DNA of 64,000 bases from Nibricoccus aquaticus (GCF_002310495.1 NZ_CP023344.1:2418001-2482000), one strand, 5' to 3'. Shown: positions 8,736 through 18,384, counted from the first letter of the stretch. Notes: a model not told the origin generated them from the letters alone. Numbers and translations are program-made.

Positions 8736-9962
8736 ATGCATGTGGACACGGATTTGGTGACTCGATCGACGAAGCCTGCGGTGAGCGCGGGGGTGAAGCT
8801 GGTGTTGATTCTGGGCGCGCTGACGGCGCTGAGTCCGCTGGCGATTGATATGTATCTGCCGGCGTTTCCGCAGATGGCGAAGGATCTGGGCGTCGATACG
8901 GGGACGGTGCAGCTGACGTTGTCGGTTTTTATGATCGGGGTATCGGTGGGGCAGGCGTTTTATGGGCCGATGGTGGATCGTTGGGGGCGGCGCGGGCCAT
9001 TGCTCGTGGGGATGGTGGCGTTTTCGGCGGCGGCGGTCGGGTGTGCGTGCGCGCGGTCGATGGGCAGTCTGCTGGGGTGGCGGCTGGCGATGGCGCTGGG
9101 CGGTTCGGCGAGCATGGTGATCCCGCGCGCGGTGGTGCGGGACTTGTTTGATGCGCGGGAATCGGCGCGGGTTTATTCGCTGCTGATGCTGATCCTCGGC
9201 GTATCCCCGATTCTAGCACCGACGCTGGGCGGGCAGTTGCTGGCGTTCACGGGGTGGCGGGCGATTTTTGTGACGTTGTGCGTCATTGGTGGAGTGATCG
9301 CGGCGGCGGTGGCGTGGGGATTGCCAGAGACGTTGAGGAAAGAGCAGCGAGTGAAAGGCGGGGTGGTGCTGGCGCTGAAAACGTACGGGCGATTGCTGAG
9401 AGACCGGCGGTTTCTGCCGCTGGCGCTGGCGGCGGGCTGCACGCTGGGCGTGATCCTGACTTATCTTTCAGGGTCGTCGTTTGTGTTCATGGAAATGTAC
9501 GGGCTGAGCGCGCAGCAGTATGCGTATGTGTTTGGTCTTAACGCGGTGGGATTGATCGCGGCGTCGCAGATCAATCAGCAACTGCTGAAGCGGTATACGT
9601 CGCGACAAGTGCTTTCGGTGGCGTTTGTCGTGAATGCGATAGCGGGCTTGGCACTCCTGGCGCTCGGCGCAACGGGAGCGGGCGGGATGTGGGGGCTGAT
9701 CGCGTTGTTGTTCGTGTGTCTGAGCGGGGCGGGAATTATTTTCCCGAATGTGGCGGCGCTGATCATGGAGCCGTTTGGCGACGTGGCGGGGAGTGCGTCG
9801 GCTTTATTGGGGACGGTGCAGTTCGGCGTGGCGGCGGGCATGGGGGCGCTGGTGGGCGTTTTCTACAATGGCACGGCGGTGCCGATGACGGCGGGCGTGG
9901 CGGTGTGCGCGCTGGCGGGGCTGGCGATCGTGAAGATCTCGGTGCGGTGGTCGCACGCGTGA
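8736..9962 (+). CDS. Bcr/CflA family drug resistance MFS transporter
   Basis: 408 residues, twelve transmembrane segments. The first loop carries SPLAIDMYLPAFPQM, diagnostic of the Bcr/CflA drug:H+ antiporter family. The loop 2-3 motif GPMVDRWGRRGPLL (MFS motif A) and the antiporter-like segment LILGVSPILAPTLGG (motif C) are both present. It should export drugs or dipeptides across the inner membrane. A purine-rich GAGTGGCGGTGA precedes the ATG. It stands alone between the TcmP cassette and the convergent prepilin peptidase gene. The exact substrate cannot be inferred. Confidence 0.9.
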   Translation: MHVDTDLVTRSTKPAVSAGVKLVLILGALTALSPLAIDMYLPAFPQMAKDLGVDTGTVQLTLSVFMIGVSVGQAFYGPMVDRWGRRGPLLVGMVAFSAAAVGCACARSMGSLLGWRLAMALGGSASMVIPRAVVRDLFDARESARVYSLLMLILGVSPILAPTLGGQLLAFTGWRAIFVTLCVIGGVIAAAVAWGLPETLRKEQRVKGGVVLALKTYGRLLRDRRFLPLALAAGCTLGVILTYLSGSSFVFMEMYGLSAQQYAYVFGLNAVGLIAASQINQQLLKRYTSRQVLSVAFVVNAIAGLALLALGATGAGGMWGLIALLFVCLSGAGIIFPNVAALIMEPFGDVAGSASALLGTVQFGVAAGMGALVGVFYNGTAVPMTAGVAVCALAGLAIVKISVRWSHA

Positions 9963-10008
9963 GCGATGGCGACGATCGCGGTGCTGGGCGCGTGGTTACG
10001 CGCAGAGC

Positions 10009-10914
10009 TCAGAGCATTTCTTGCAGTTGGGCGAAGTAGGCTTCGACCCAGCGGTGCAGAAAGAGGAAATGCAGCAGGCCGCCGAGGGCGAGCATGGGGC
10101 CGTAGGGGACGTGCGCACCAACTCCCAGGTCGGCGGGGGCTTCGCCGGGTTCGGGGGTTTTGAGTTTCATCTGTTTGCCTGACATTTTTTGCCAGAGCAG
10201 CGCGCCTGCGAACCAGAGAGAGCCGATGATCGCGCCGCCGAAGATGGAGGTGATCGCGCCCTGCCAGCCGCAGAAGGCGCCGATGGCGCCGACGAATTTC
10301 ACGTCGCCGAAGCCCATGGCTTCTTTTTTCAAGACGGCTTCGGCGAGAATGGCGATCCAGAGGACGAGCGCGGAGCCGATGAGGACGCCGTTGAGGGCGA
10401 TGACACCGGAGCGCAAACCGGCGATGAGGGGGAGCTCGTGGGACTGGCCGTGCAGCGAGGGAACGAAGGCGGCGAGGATTACGCCGATGACGGCGAGACC
10501 GATGCTAAAGCGGTCGGGAATCTCGAAGTGATCGAGATCGATGAAGCTAGCGCAGATGAGGCAGCTCACGAAGAACATGCCGCAAAGGGCTTTTGCCGGA
10601 GGGAAGTGCAGCCAGCAGGCGAGGAAGAGTGCGCCGGTGAGGAGCTCGACGAAGGCGTAACGAAATGAATACGGGCGGCCGCAGCAGCGGGCTTTGCCGC
10701 GGAGGATGAACCAGCTGAGGACGGGGATGTTGTCGTACCACTTGATGGGCTGGCCGCAGGCGCAGGTGGAGCCGGGGTGGATGACGGATTTTTTCGCCGG
10801 GATGCGGTAGATGCAGACGTTGAGGAAACTGCCGATGAGCGTGCCGAAGATGAAGGCGGCGATGGGGAAGAACCATGGGAACGCGTCTGAAAGCAGGGCG
10901 ATGTCGGATTCCAT
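10009..10914 (-). CDS. pilD: Prepilin peptidase / N-methyltransferase (type IV leader peptidase)
   Basis: 301 residues, eight hydrophobic segments. The N-terminal GSFLNVCIYRIP and the cytoplasmic cysteine region (CACG, then CCG about 30 residues on) are the zinc-binding methyltransferase part. The two catalytic aspartates are visible: D126 in FIDLDH and D204 in MGFGDVKF. It cleaves the leader peptides of type IV pilins or type II pseudopilins at the inner membrane. The ATG at 10914 was chosen because the frame upstream overlaps the preceding glycosyltransferase gene and is low-complexity. It is followed convergently by the efflux pump gene. No pilin genes lie in this window. Confidence 0.93.
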   Translation of the reverse strand: MESDIALLSDAFPWFFPIAAFIFGTLIGSFLNVCIYRIPAKKSVIHPGSTCACGQPIKWYDNIPVLSWFILRGKARCCGRPYSFRYAFVELLTGALFLACWLHFPPAKALCGMFFVSCLICASFIDLDHFEIPDRFSIGLAVIGVILAAFVPSLHGQSHELPLIAGLRSGVIALNGVLIGSALVLWIAILAEAVLKKEAMGFGDVKFVGAIGAFCGWQGAITSIFGGAIIGSLWFAGALLWQKMSGKQMKLKTPEPGEAPADLGVGAHVPYGPMLALGGLLHFLFLHRWVEAYFAQLQEML

Positions 10915-10972
10915 GAAGAGTGCGGGGATGACGGCGGCGGGGGCAGGTGTTGTCAAACGCGGGGCCGGTGGC

Positions 10973-12946
10973 TCATGCGAGCGCGGGAAAGGTGGTGCGG
11001 GTTTGCCAGCAGGCGAGAAGGGCGTCGCCGAAGCGGCGGGCTTGGGCGGGGTGATCAAGGAGCGGGCTGCGGCGGAGGTCGGCGCGGAGGGTTGCGCGGA
11101 TGTTGGCGAGCAGATCGGGGGAGGCGGCGAGGCGGGCGGCGATGGCGACGTAGTCGTCGGCGTTGTGAGCGATCCATTCGGGGTGGCCGGCGGCGGTGAG
11201 GAGGGAGGCGCTGACGCGGGAGGCGTGGCGGTCGCCAGCGAGGGTGACGACGGGGACGCCCATCCAGAGGGCTTCGCAGGTGGTGGTGGTGCCGTGGTAG
11301 GGAAATGCGTCGAGGGCGACGTCCATGCGTTCGTAGAGCGCGAGGTGGCTGGCTAGGTTGGGCGTGCGGCCGAGGAGATCGAGGCGGGCGGGGTCGATGG
11401 CGTGTTTCGCGAGGCGGGCGGAGATGAAGGCGGCGGTTTCGCTGTCGCCCAGGCCGTGGCCTTTGAGGAGTATCCGGGAAGCGGGCACGGCGGCGAGGAT
11501 GCGGCCCCAGAGAGCGAGGGTGGTGTCGGAGACTTTGGCGAAGTTGTTGAAGGAGCCGAAGGTGATAGGGCGGCTGGCGGGGCGGGTGAGCGTGATTTCA
11601 GGGGCGGTGGCGGGCGGGGCGTAGGCCCAGGCGGTGGGGGCGAAGCGGATGAGTTTTTCGGTGTGGAACTGTTGGTCGATTTCGTCGGGATCGGTGATCG
11701 CGTCGACCAGGCGGAAATCCATCGCGGCGAGGCCGGTGGTGTTGGGGTAGCCGAGGTAGGAAATCTGGACGGGGGCGACGCGGCGGGCGAAGACGGGGAG
11801 GCGGTTGATGCCGGTGTGGCCAGCGAGATCGATGAGGATGTCCGGAGCGTCGGCGCGTATCTGGGCTTCGACGACGGAGTGAGGGAGGCCGACGAAGTTG
11901 CGCCAGAGGGTGGCGTGCGCGCGGAGGCGTTCAGACATGGCGTCGACCTGGAAGTGATCGTGATACAGGACGATTTCGAAGCGTTCGCGGTCTAGGTGCT
12001 GGAGGATCGGTTCGAGGAAGTAGGCGACGGAGTGGGCGCGGAGATCGGGGGAGAGGAAGGCGAGACGGATTTTCGATTCCGGAGGGAGCGCGGCGGGCGT
12101 GGTGGCTGGGGGCGTTTCTAGGGTTTTGCCGAAGGCGAGGTGGGCGGCGAAGACGTCGGCGCGGGGACGGTCGTCGAGGTAGTTCAGCGTTAGCAGAAAG
12201 GCGCTGCGGGCTTCGTGATGTGAAGGGTCGCGGGCGAGGGCTTCGGCGTAGCTGGTGGCGGCTTCGGCGAGGCGGTAACTTTGTTGGAAGGCGAGGCTGC
12301 GGCCGACGAGGGCTTGCGTGAGCGAGGGGTCGTGGCGGAGGGCGCGGGTGAAGCAATCGTGGGCTTCGGCGAATTTGTTTTCGTGCAGGAGGGCGAGGCC
12401 GAGGTTGCACCAGGCGGGTGCGTAGTCGGGTTTGAGTTCGAGGGCGCGGCGGAAGTGGGGGATGCCGGAGGAGAGGCCTTGGGTATCGGAAATCAGAGCA
12501 CCGAGGCGGTCGTGGGCGTCGTAGTAATCGGGCTTGAGGGCGATGGCCTGGCGATAGGCGTCTAGGGCTTCGGCGGGACGGCCGAGGGACTTGAGGGAGA
12601 TGGCGAGGTTATTCCAGGTCTCGGGGATGCGGGCGTCGAGTTTGAGCGAGCTGCGGTAGTGGGGCTCGGCGTCGGCGTGGCGGGCGAGGGCGGCGAGCGC
12701 GAGGGCGAGGCGCATCTGGCAGAGGGCGTGTTTGCGGTCGGCGTGATGGGCGCGGGTGAGCAAGTCCACGGCCTCGGCGTGCCGGTTTTGTTGATACGCG
12801 AGGACGCCGGAGAGGTGGAGGGCGTCGAAGAGTTTGGGCGCGGCGGTGCGGACCTGGCGGTAGAGTTTGTCTGCGTCGTTGAGACGGCCCGCCTGGTGGT
12901 GGGCGAGGGCGGTCTGGAGGGTGCGTTGGAGTTGCGCGGGGTTCAT
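10973..12946 (-). CDS. TPR-containing family 41 (SPY/OGT-like) glycosyltransferase, second of a tandem pair
   Basis: 657 residues. About 270 N-terminal residues are TPR units (for example RIPETWNNLAISLKSLGRPA), followed by a GT41 catalytic region. Landmarks are LAFLSPDLRAHSVAYFLEP, ILIDLAGHTGINRLPVFARR, TFGSFNNFAKVSD and a C-terminal TTTCEALWMGVPVVTLAGDR nucleotide-sugar site. The enzyme probably transfers a sugar (GlcNAc or fucose in known relatives) to Ser/Thr of proteins bound by the TPR superhelix. Its ATG overlaps the stop of the upstream paralogue by four bases (ATGA), so the two are translationally coupled. The internal ATG at 12946 is preferred over an upstream in-frame start because of that coupling. 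Confidence 0.88.
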   Translation of the reverse strand: MNPAQLQRTLQTALAHHQAGRLNDADKLYRQVRTAAPKLFDALHLSGVLAYQQNRHAEAVDLLTRAHHADRKHALCQMRLALALAALARHADAEPHYRSSLKLDARIPETWNNLAISLKSLGRPAEALDAYRQAIALKPDYYDAHDRLGALISDTQGLSSGIPHFRRALELKPDYAPAWCNLGLALLHENKFAEAHDCFTRALRHDPSLTQALVGRSLAFQQSYRLAEAATSYAEALARDPSHHEARSAFLLTLNYLDDRPRADVFAAHLAFGKTLETPPATTPAALPPESKIRLAFLSPDLRAHSVAYFLEPILQHLDRERFEIVLYHDHFQVDAMSERLRAHATLWRNFVGLPHSVVEAQIRADAPDILIDLAGHTGINRLPVFARRVAPVQISYLGYPNTTGLAAMDFRLVDAITDPDEIDQQFHTEKLIRFAPTAWAYAPPATAPEITLTRPASRPITFGSFNNFAKVSDTTLALWGRILAAVPASRILLKGHGLGDSETAAFISARLAKHAIDPARLDLLGRTPNLASHLALYERMDVALDAFPYHGTTTTCEALWMGVPVVTLAGDRHASRVSASLLTAAGHPEWIAHNADDYVAIAARLAASPDLLANIRATLRADLRRSPLLDHPAQARRFGDALLACWQTRTTFPALA

Positions 12947-14847
12947 GACGCGGCGGTGACGCTGGCGGAAGCGCGACGGGTTTCCCAGCACTGGATCAAG
13001 GCGGCGGAGAAGCGGGCGGCTTGGGCGGCGTGATCGAGGAGCGGAGAATTTTGCAGATCGGCGCGGAGCGTGGCGTGGAGAGTTGCGAGACGCGCGGGAT
13101 CGGTGGCGAGATCGCGGGCGATGCGGATGTAGTCAGTGGAGTTGGCGGCGATGAGTTCGGTGTGGCCGGTGGCGGTGAGCAGGGAGACGCCGACGCGGGC
13201 GGCGTGGCGGTCGCCGGCGAGAGTGATGACGGGGACGCCCATCCAGAGGGCTTCGCAGGTGGTGGTGGTGCCGGCGTAGGGAAACGGATCGAGGGCGACG
13301 TCGAGACGCGCGTAGAGGGCGAGGTGTTCGGCGGTACCGGCGGTGGGGGGGAGGAGTTCGATGCGGGCGGGGTCGATGGCGGCGGCTTCGAGACGCGGGC
13401 GGATGTAGCCGGGGGTGAGGCCGAAGCTTTTAAGGAGGAGGCGCGAGCCGGGGACGGCGCGGAGGATTTCGCCCCAGAGGCGCAGAGTGGCGGGGTTGGT
13501 TTTGGAGAGGTTGTTGAAGGAGCCGAAGGTGAATGGCTCGCCGCGAGCGGCGGGTGGGGTTGCGCCGGGGGGCGGTGAGTCGGGCGGAGGCTCGTAGGCC
13601 CACGCGGTGGGAGAGAAGCGGATGAGTTTCTCGGTGTGGAAGGCGTCGCTATCGCCGGGGGGATCAGCGAGGGCGTCAGTGAGGCGGAAGTCCATTTCGG
13701 CGAGACCGGTGGTGGCGGGGTAGCCGAGGTAAGCGATCTGCACAGGCGCGAGGCGACGGGCGTAGAGTGGGAGGCGGTTGAGGCCGGTGTGGCCAGCGAG
13801 ATCGATGAGGATGTCGGGGGCGTCGGCGCGTATCTGGGTTTCGACGACGTCGGAGGAGAGGCCGATGAAGTTGCGCCAGCGGGAGGCGTGGGAGCGGAGG
13901 CGTTCGCTGACGGCGTCGGTTGTGAAGTGGTCGTGGTAGAGGGTGATCTCGAAGCGGTCGCGGTTGAGGTGGCGCAGGAGGGGTTCGAGGAAGTAGGCGA
14001 CGGAGTGGGTGCGGAGATCGGGGGAGAGGAAGGCGAGGGAGATTTTTTTATGGGGAGTGTCGGGCGTGGGGATCGCGGGCGCGCTGGTCGGGCGGGCAGG
14101 CGTTTTTTTGGCGGCGGCGGATGCTGCCTGGCCGAAGGCGCGGTGTTCGGCGAAGAGTTGTTCGCGGGAGAGCGTGTCGGAGTAGTTGAGCAGCATCAGG
14201 CGGTAGCTGCGGGCTTCGAGGTCGTGGGGGTTGTGCGCGAGGTGGGCTTCGAAGTCGGCGAGGGCTTCGGCGGTGCGGTGGGCGCTTTGGTAGGATTGGG
14301 CGCGGGCGCAACGGGCTTTGGGGTGGGCGGGGTCGAGGGCGAGGGCGCGGGTGTGGAGCGCGATGGCTTCGTCGGCGCGGTTCTGGAGCTGGCGGACGGA
14401 GCCGAGGCCGGAGTGGGCCTGGGCGTAGTTGGGTTTCGACTTCAGGCAGCGTTCGTAGGTGGCGGCGGCTTCGTCGAGGCGGCCGGTGATGACGAGGAGC
14501 GAGGCGAGGTGGGAGAGGGTTTCGTGATTATTGGGATCAAGTTGGAGGGAGGCGCGGAGGCTTTTCTCGGCGTCGGTGTTGCGGCCGAGTGCGGCGAGGG
14601 CGAGGCCGTGGCACATGAGGGTGCCGGGGGAGCGCGGGTTGAGGGCGAGGGCGCGCGTGAGGAGTTTTTCGGCGTCGGCGGGTTGGTTGAGTTGAAGCGC
14701 GGCGGCTCCGCCTAAATGGTGGGCTTCGAAGCTGCGGGGCGCGAGGGTGCGGAGCTGCGCGTAGAGGGCAGCGGCGGCCGGAATGCGGCCGGCTTGGTGA
14801 TGCGCGAGGGCCTGTTGAAGCAAGGCCTGAGCCCGGGCCTGTGACAT
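12943..14847 (-). CDS. TPR-containing family 41 (SPY/OGT-like) glycosyltransferase, first of a tandem pair
   Basis: 634 residues, a clear paralogue of the downstream gene. The N-terminal TPR array (about 1-250) is followed by the GT41 region with LAFLSPDLRTHSVAYFLEP, ILIDLAGHTGLNRLPLYARR, TFGSFNNLSKTNP and TTTCEALWMGVPVITLAGDR. The two proteins have the same domain order but diverge most in the TPRs, which suggests different acceptor proteins. ATG at 14847 (MSQARAQ) was chosen over a TTG 39 bases upstream. It is divergently transcribed from the HDOD gene across about 165 bp. No flagellin or surface-protein gene that could be the acceptor lies alongside. Confidence 0.88.
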   Translation of the reverse strand: MSQARAQALLQQALAHHQAGRIPAAAALYAQLRTLAPRSFEAHHLGGAAALQLNQPADAEKLLTRALALNPRSPGTLMCHGLALAALGRNTDAEKSLRASLQLDPNNHETLSHLASLLVITGRLDEAAATYERCLKSKPNYAQAHSGLGSVRQLQNRADEAIALHTRALALDPAHPKARCARAQSYQSAHRTAEALADFEAHLAHNPHDLEARSYRLMLLNYSDTLSREQLFAEHRAFGQAASAAAKKTPARPTSAPAIPTPDTPHKKISLAFLSPDLRTHSVAYFLEPLLRHLNRDRFEITLYHDHFTTDAVSERLRSHASRWRNFIGLSSDVVETQIRADAPDILIDLAGHTGLNRLPLYARRLAPVQIAYLGYPATTGLAEMDFRLTDALADPPGDSDAFHTEKLIRFSPTAWAYEPPPDSPPPGATPPAARGEPFTFGSFNNLSKTNPATLRLWGEILRAVPGSRLLLKSFGLTPGYIRPRLEAAAIDPARIELLPPTAGTAEHLALYARLDVALDPFPYAGTTTTCEALWMGVPVITLAGDRHAARVGVSLLTATGHTELIAANSTDYIRIARDLATDPARLATLHATLRADLQNSPLLDHAAQAARFSAALIQCWETRRASASVTAAS

Positions 14848-15011
14848 AAAGCGATGAAGGCCAGCATCGGCCGCTGCCCCGGGCAACTTGAGGGAAAACC
14901 CCCGGATAGTTTCAGAAGAAAGCCCCTAAACTCCGGGCATTTATCGTCGATTATTGGGGCAACAACCGTCGTGTCTGTTCTCCCGGGAGCGGCCGCGGCG
15001 CGCATCGCCTC

Positions 15012-15950
15012 ATGTCATCGACCAGCCCTATTACGACCACTACCCCGACCAAGCCGCCGTTCCGCACGTATACCGATGCGGAGATCATGCGTCGCATCGA
15101 TGCGTGTCCTAAGCTGGCGTCGCTCCAGAGTATCAATCGTGCGCTGGCGGGATTGGTGAACTCGGAGCAGAGCTACAATTCGCAGATCGCGGAGATCATC
15201 CGTCGCGATCCGTCGCTGACGGCGCGTCTGCTTCGCATGGTGAACTCGGTCTATTTCGGTCTGACGGCGAAAGTGAACAATATTGAAGAGGCGGTTTTTT
15301 ATCTCGGGCTGCGGCAGATCCGGGAGCTCTCGATGGCCACGCCGGTGATCGAGGAACTGGAGAAAATCAACCGCACGTCGCTGCGGTTGCCGTGGAAAGA
15401 TCTTTGGAAGCACTCGATCGGCTCGGCGATCATGACACGGGAGATCCTCGCGACGACGACGTTGCTGGTGGACGACGATACGGACTACATCATCGGGCTG
15501 TTGCACAATGTGGGTAAGGTCGTGCTTGCCTCGGCTTTTCCCGATGAGTTCGCGAAAATTTTTGAAACGCAGTTTGCGACGCCGGTCGAAGTTTGTGTGC
15601 GCGAGCGGGAGTTGATCGGCTGGGATCATGCGCGGATCGGCGGTTATTATCTGCAACGTCACCAGCTCTCGGCTGAGATCACGGACGCGGTTTATTATCA
15701 CAACGATCCGGCGGCGGCGCCCGATCACTCGTTCTACGCAGCTGCGGTGCAGGTCGCCGACCAGCTCGTGCGCTTCGCGGGGATTCCGGGTGGTTTCGAG
15801 AAGGTCGATCCGATCCCGGAGGATGCGTGGCTGGAGTTGCCTGGGTGGAAGATTCTCTATGGCACCGAGGAGCGGGAGACGCGTCTGGCGCGGGCCGCAC
15901 TTTCCAACAGCGTCCAACGCCTGCCCACCGTGCTGAGTGGCCTGGTCTAA
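15012..15950 (+). CDS. HDOD domain protein
   Basis: 312 residues. After a Thr/Pro-rich start, residues about 25-290 form one HDOD domain: CPKLASLQSINRALAGLVNS, IIRRDPSLTARLLRMVNSVY and AVFYLGLRQIRELSMA are standard HDOD blocks, followed by the HD-like helical part (IIGLLHNVGKVVLA, WDHARIGGYYLQRHQLS). HDOD proteins lack phosphodiesterase activity and act as adaptors in two-component and c-di-GMP networks. A hybrid histidine kinase follows 57 bp downstream on the same strand, so they are probably one unit. A second HDOD gene follows cheA at 23.5 kb. Confidence 0.9.
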   Translation: MSSTSPITTTTPTKPPFRTYTDAEIMRRIDACPKLASLQSINRALAGLVNSEQSYNSQIAEIIRRDPSLTARLLRMVNSVYFGLTAKVNNIEEAVFYLGLRQIRELSMATPVIEELEKINRTSLRLPWKDLWKHSIGSAIMTREILATTTLLVDDDTDYIIGLLHNVGKVVLASAFPDEFAKIFETQFATPVEVCVRERELIGWDHARIGGYYLQRHQLSAEITDAVYYHNDPAAAPDHSFYAAAVQVADQLVRFAGIPGGFEKVDPIPEDAWLELPGWKILYGTEERETRLARAALSNSVQRLPTVLSGLV

Positions 15951-16007
15951 CCCGCTTCACCATCGCCCGGAAAATCCGATGCCCGCACAGCCCGGGGCCA
16001 CTCCCTG

Positions 16008-18185
16008 ATGACCCTTGCCGCACAGCTTACCAATCAACCGGCCACCGCCAACGCAGCGGTGTCGGAAGAGGCCGTGATCGTGCTGAACTCGAAGCGCCGT
16101 ATCCAGCAAATCACGCCGCGCGCGGCTACGTTGCTTGATCGCACGCCGGAGCAGTTGATCGGAGTTATTTTTGAAAGCCTGGGCACGCCGGAGGAGCTCG
16201 GGCTGGCGGTGCGCGAGCAGCCGGTTTACAGCAGGAGCCGCCGACCGTCGGCGATCGTTGTGACGCTGCGGATGGTGGAGTTTCACACAAGCGAGCACGA
16301 CGAGCTGGTGCGTCCCTGGCAGGCGAGCGTGGAGCTGGCGGTGCTGCGCGGGCCTGATGGCCGGGTGCTCAGCGTGAATGAGGCGTTTGCCCGCAAGTTT
16401 GGCGTGCCGCGCGCGTCATGGCCGGGCGCGGATGCCTCCACGTTGATTCATCCCGACGATGTCGCTGGCTGGCGTGGGGCCGTTGCGCGGATTGACCGGC
16501 CGCCGCATCGCGGTTCGCACGAACATCGCTGGCAGACGGCGCAGGGCTGGCGCTGGCTTTCTTGGGAGGACTGCGCGGTCCGCAATGCCGATGGTGTGAT
16601 CATCGCCTACCGATCCATCGGTCGCGATGTGACGAAACGGCGTCTGGCGGAAGAACATTTTCAGAAGCTGGCGAGCGCGGTGGAGCAGTCGCCGTTCGCC
16701 ATCGTCATGACGACGCCGGATGGCCGCGTGCAGTATGTGAATCCCCGGTACACGCAGAGCACGGGATTCACACTGGAGGAAATTTTCGAGAAAAACATCC
16801 CGGTGCTGCGCGGCGGGCATGTGAGCGATGAGTCGTTCATCGAGTTCCAGGAGACGATGCGCCTGGGCCGCAAGTGGACGGGTGATCTCTGCACACGCCG
16901 CAAGGATGGCGCGGCGCTGTGGGAGCATGTGCAAGTTTCGCCGATCCGGAATTTCGCTGACGAAGTGACGCATCTACTCTCGATGCGCGAAGACATCACA
17001 GAGCGTAAGAAGCTCGAGGACCAGCTGCGCCAGGCGCAGAAGATGGAAAGCCTCGGCACGCTCGCGGGCGGCATCGCGCACGATTTCAACAATGTGCTCG
17101 CGATCATCAATGGCTTTGCCGAGATCGCGATCAGCCGTGGGCCGGCCAACGAAACGCAGGCGCGGCATCTGCGCGAGATCCAGGACGCCGGCCAGCGCGC
17201 GGTCGGTCTGGTGAAGCAGATACTCACTTTCAGCCGCAAGACGGAGACGATGTTCAAGTCCGTCTCGATCAATCAGCACATCAAGGATCTCGGTCGCATG
17301 TGTGCGGAAACTTTCCCGCGCACGATCTCGTTTGGCTTCGCGCTGGATGAGACGATCCCGGAGTTCTCTGCCGATCCGAATCAGCTCCAGCAGGTGATCA
17401 TGAATCTCTGCGTGAATGCCCGCGATGCCATGCTCGCTCAGGGCGGCGGGCGCATCAGTGTGGCGACGGAGCGCGTGCGGGGCTCGGCGTTGCTACGGCT
17501 GAATGCCGATAGCGAGCGCGAGTATGTTTGCATCAAGGTGGCTGATACCGGGTGCGGAATGCCCGCGCATGTGCGTGCGCGGATCTTCGAGCCATTTTTC
17601 ACGACCAAGCAGACCAGCGGCGGTACGGGCCTCGGGCTGTCGGTGGTGTATGGAATCATTTTGAACCATAAGGGCTTCCTCGAGGTGGAGAGCGTGGAGG
17701 GCAAAGGCAGCACGTTCCTGATTTATCTGCCGCTGGAAGCGGTGAAGCCATCGGCGGCGGTCGTCGCGGCGGCGGGTACGGCGCGGCGCATTCCGAAGGG
17801 GACGGAGACGGTGCTGGTCATCGAGGATGAGCAGGCCTTGCGCGATTTGTTGAAGGCGCTGCTGGTGCCGAGCGGTTACAAGCTGCTCATGGCTCCTGAC
17901 GGTGTGGAGGCGGTGAACATGCTCATGTCGGAGCCGTCCACGATCGATGCGATCCTGCTCGATCTGAATCTGCCGCGCATGAACGGACTGGAAGTTTACC
18001 GGAATATCCGGAGGCTGCGGCCCGATACGAAGGTGATCGTGATCAGCGGCAACATCACGCCGGAGACACGGCAGGAGCTGATCGGCCTCGGGCAGAAGGA
18101 CTTCATTCCGAAGCCGTACAGCCTGGAGGATCTGGCGTTTCGATTGCGCGAGATGCTGGATCGCAAGGCGCAGAGCGTCGCGTGA
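16008..18185 (+). CDS. PAS-domain hybrid sensor histidine kinase with C-terminal receiver
   Basis: 725 residues, with no transmembrane helix visible, so probably cytosolic. Two to three PAS domains occupy residues about 15-335 (including LAVLRGPDGRVLSVNEAFAR and FAIVMTTPDGRVQYVNPRY, the latter followed by a PAC-like SMREDITERKKLEDQL). The HisKA box has H358 in GGIAHDFNN, then an HATPase domain with the GTGLGLSVVYGI box. A receiver domain fills about 597-718 with phospho-acceptor D652 in ILLDLNLPRMNG. The His-Asp-Phe-Asn-Asn type is typical of kinases carrying their own terminal receiver. It probably works with the HDOD protein encoded just upstream. The signal sensed is unknown. Confidence 0.92.
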   Translation: MTLAAQLTNQPATANAAVSEEAVIVLNSKRRIQQITPRAATLLDRTPEQLIGVIFESLGTPEELGLAVREQPVYSRSRRPSAIVVTLRMVEFHTSEHDELVRPWQASVELAVLRGPDGRVLSVNEAFARKFGVPRASWPGADASTLIHPDDVAGWRGAVARIDRPPHRGSHEHRWQTAQGWRWLSWEDCAVRNADGVIIAYRSIGRDVTKRRLAEEHFQKLASAVEQSPFAIVMTTPDGRVQYVNPRYTQSTGFTLEEIFEKNIPVLRGGHVSDESFIEFQETMRLGRKWTGDLCTRRKDGAALWEHVQVSPIRNFADEVTHLLSMREDITERKKLEDQLRQAQKMESLGTLAGGIAHDFNNVLAIINGFAEIAISRGPANETQARHLREIQDAGQRAVGLVKQILTFSRKTETMFKSVSINQHIKDLGRMCAETFPRTISFGFALDETIPEFSADPNQLQQVIMNLCVNARDAMLAQGGGRISVATERVRGSALLRLNADSEREYVCIKVADTGCGMPAHVRARIFEPFFTTKQTSGGTGLGLSVVYGIILNHKGFLEVESVEGKGSTFLIYLPLEAVKPSAAVVAAAGTARRIPKGTETVLVIEDEQALRDLLKALLVPSGYKLLMAPDGVEAVNMLMSEPSTIDAILLDLNLPRMNGLEVYRNIRRLRPDTKVIVISGNITPETRQELIGLGQKDFIPKPYSLEDLAFRLREMLDRKAQSVA

Positions 18186-18267
18186 CAGCTGGCGGGTGGA
18201 TGAGGCGGATTGCGCGGTTTTTTGCTCAAAATCCGGCGATTCAGGCCGATGTTGAAGGAGATTAACC

Positions 18268-18384
18268 ATGCCTGTTTTCAGCCGACATTTCCCCGTCGCC
18301 GGCCGAGTTTGCTTGCAGCTGCGAGCGAGTGAGAACGCGCGTCGGGTAAGCCGGGGTGTCTGTGGAGAGGCGGCGCAGAGATGA
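18268..18384 (+). CDS. Short leader ORF coupled to the hybrid kinase gene
   Basis: 38 codons from ATG 18268 to a TGA at 18382-18384. It has the strongest Shine-Dalgarno-like site seen in this area (AAGGAG, ending 7 bases before the ATG), and its stop overlaps the ATG of the following kinase gene (ATGA). The peptide (start [13 protein letters not shown]) is basic, has no recognisable domain and resembles no family I know. The kinase ATG itself has no comparable ribosome site, so this ORF may deliver ribosomes to it by translational coupling or act as a regulatory leader. It could also be chance. Confidence 0.4.
   Translation: MPVFSRHFPVAGRVCLQLRASENARRVSRGVCGEAAQR

Noticed and set aside
13636-14715. 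359-codon frame antisense to the first GT41 gene
   Set aside because: Repetitive Gly/Val/Glu translation that mirrors the TPR array.
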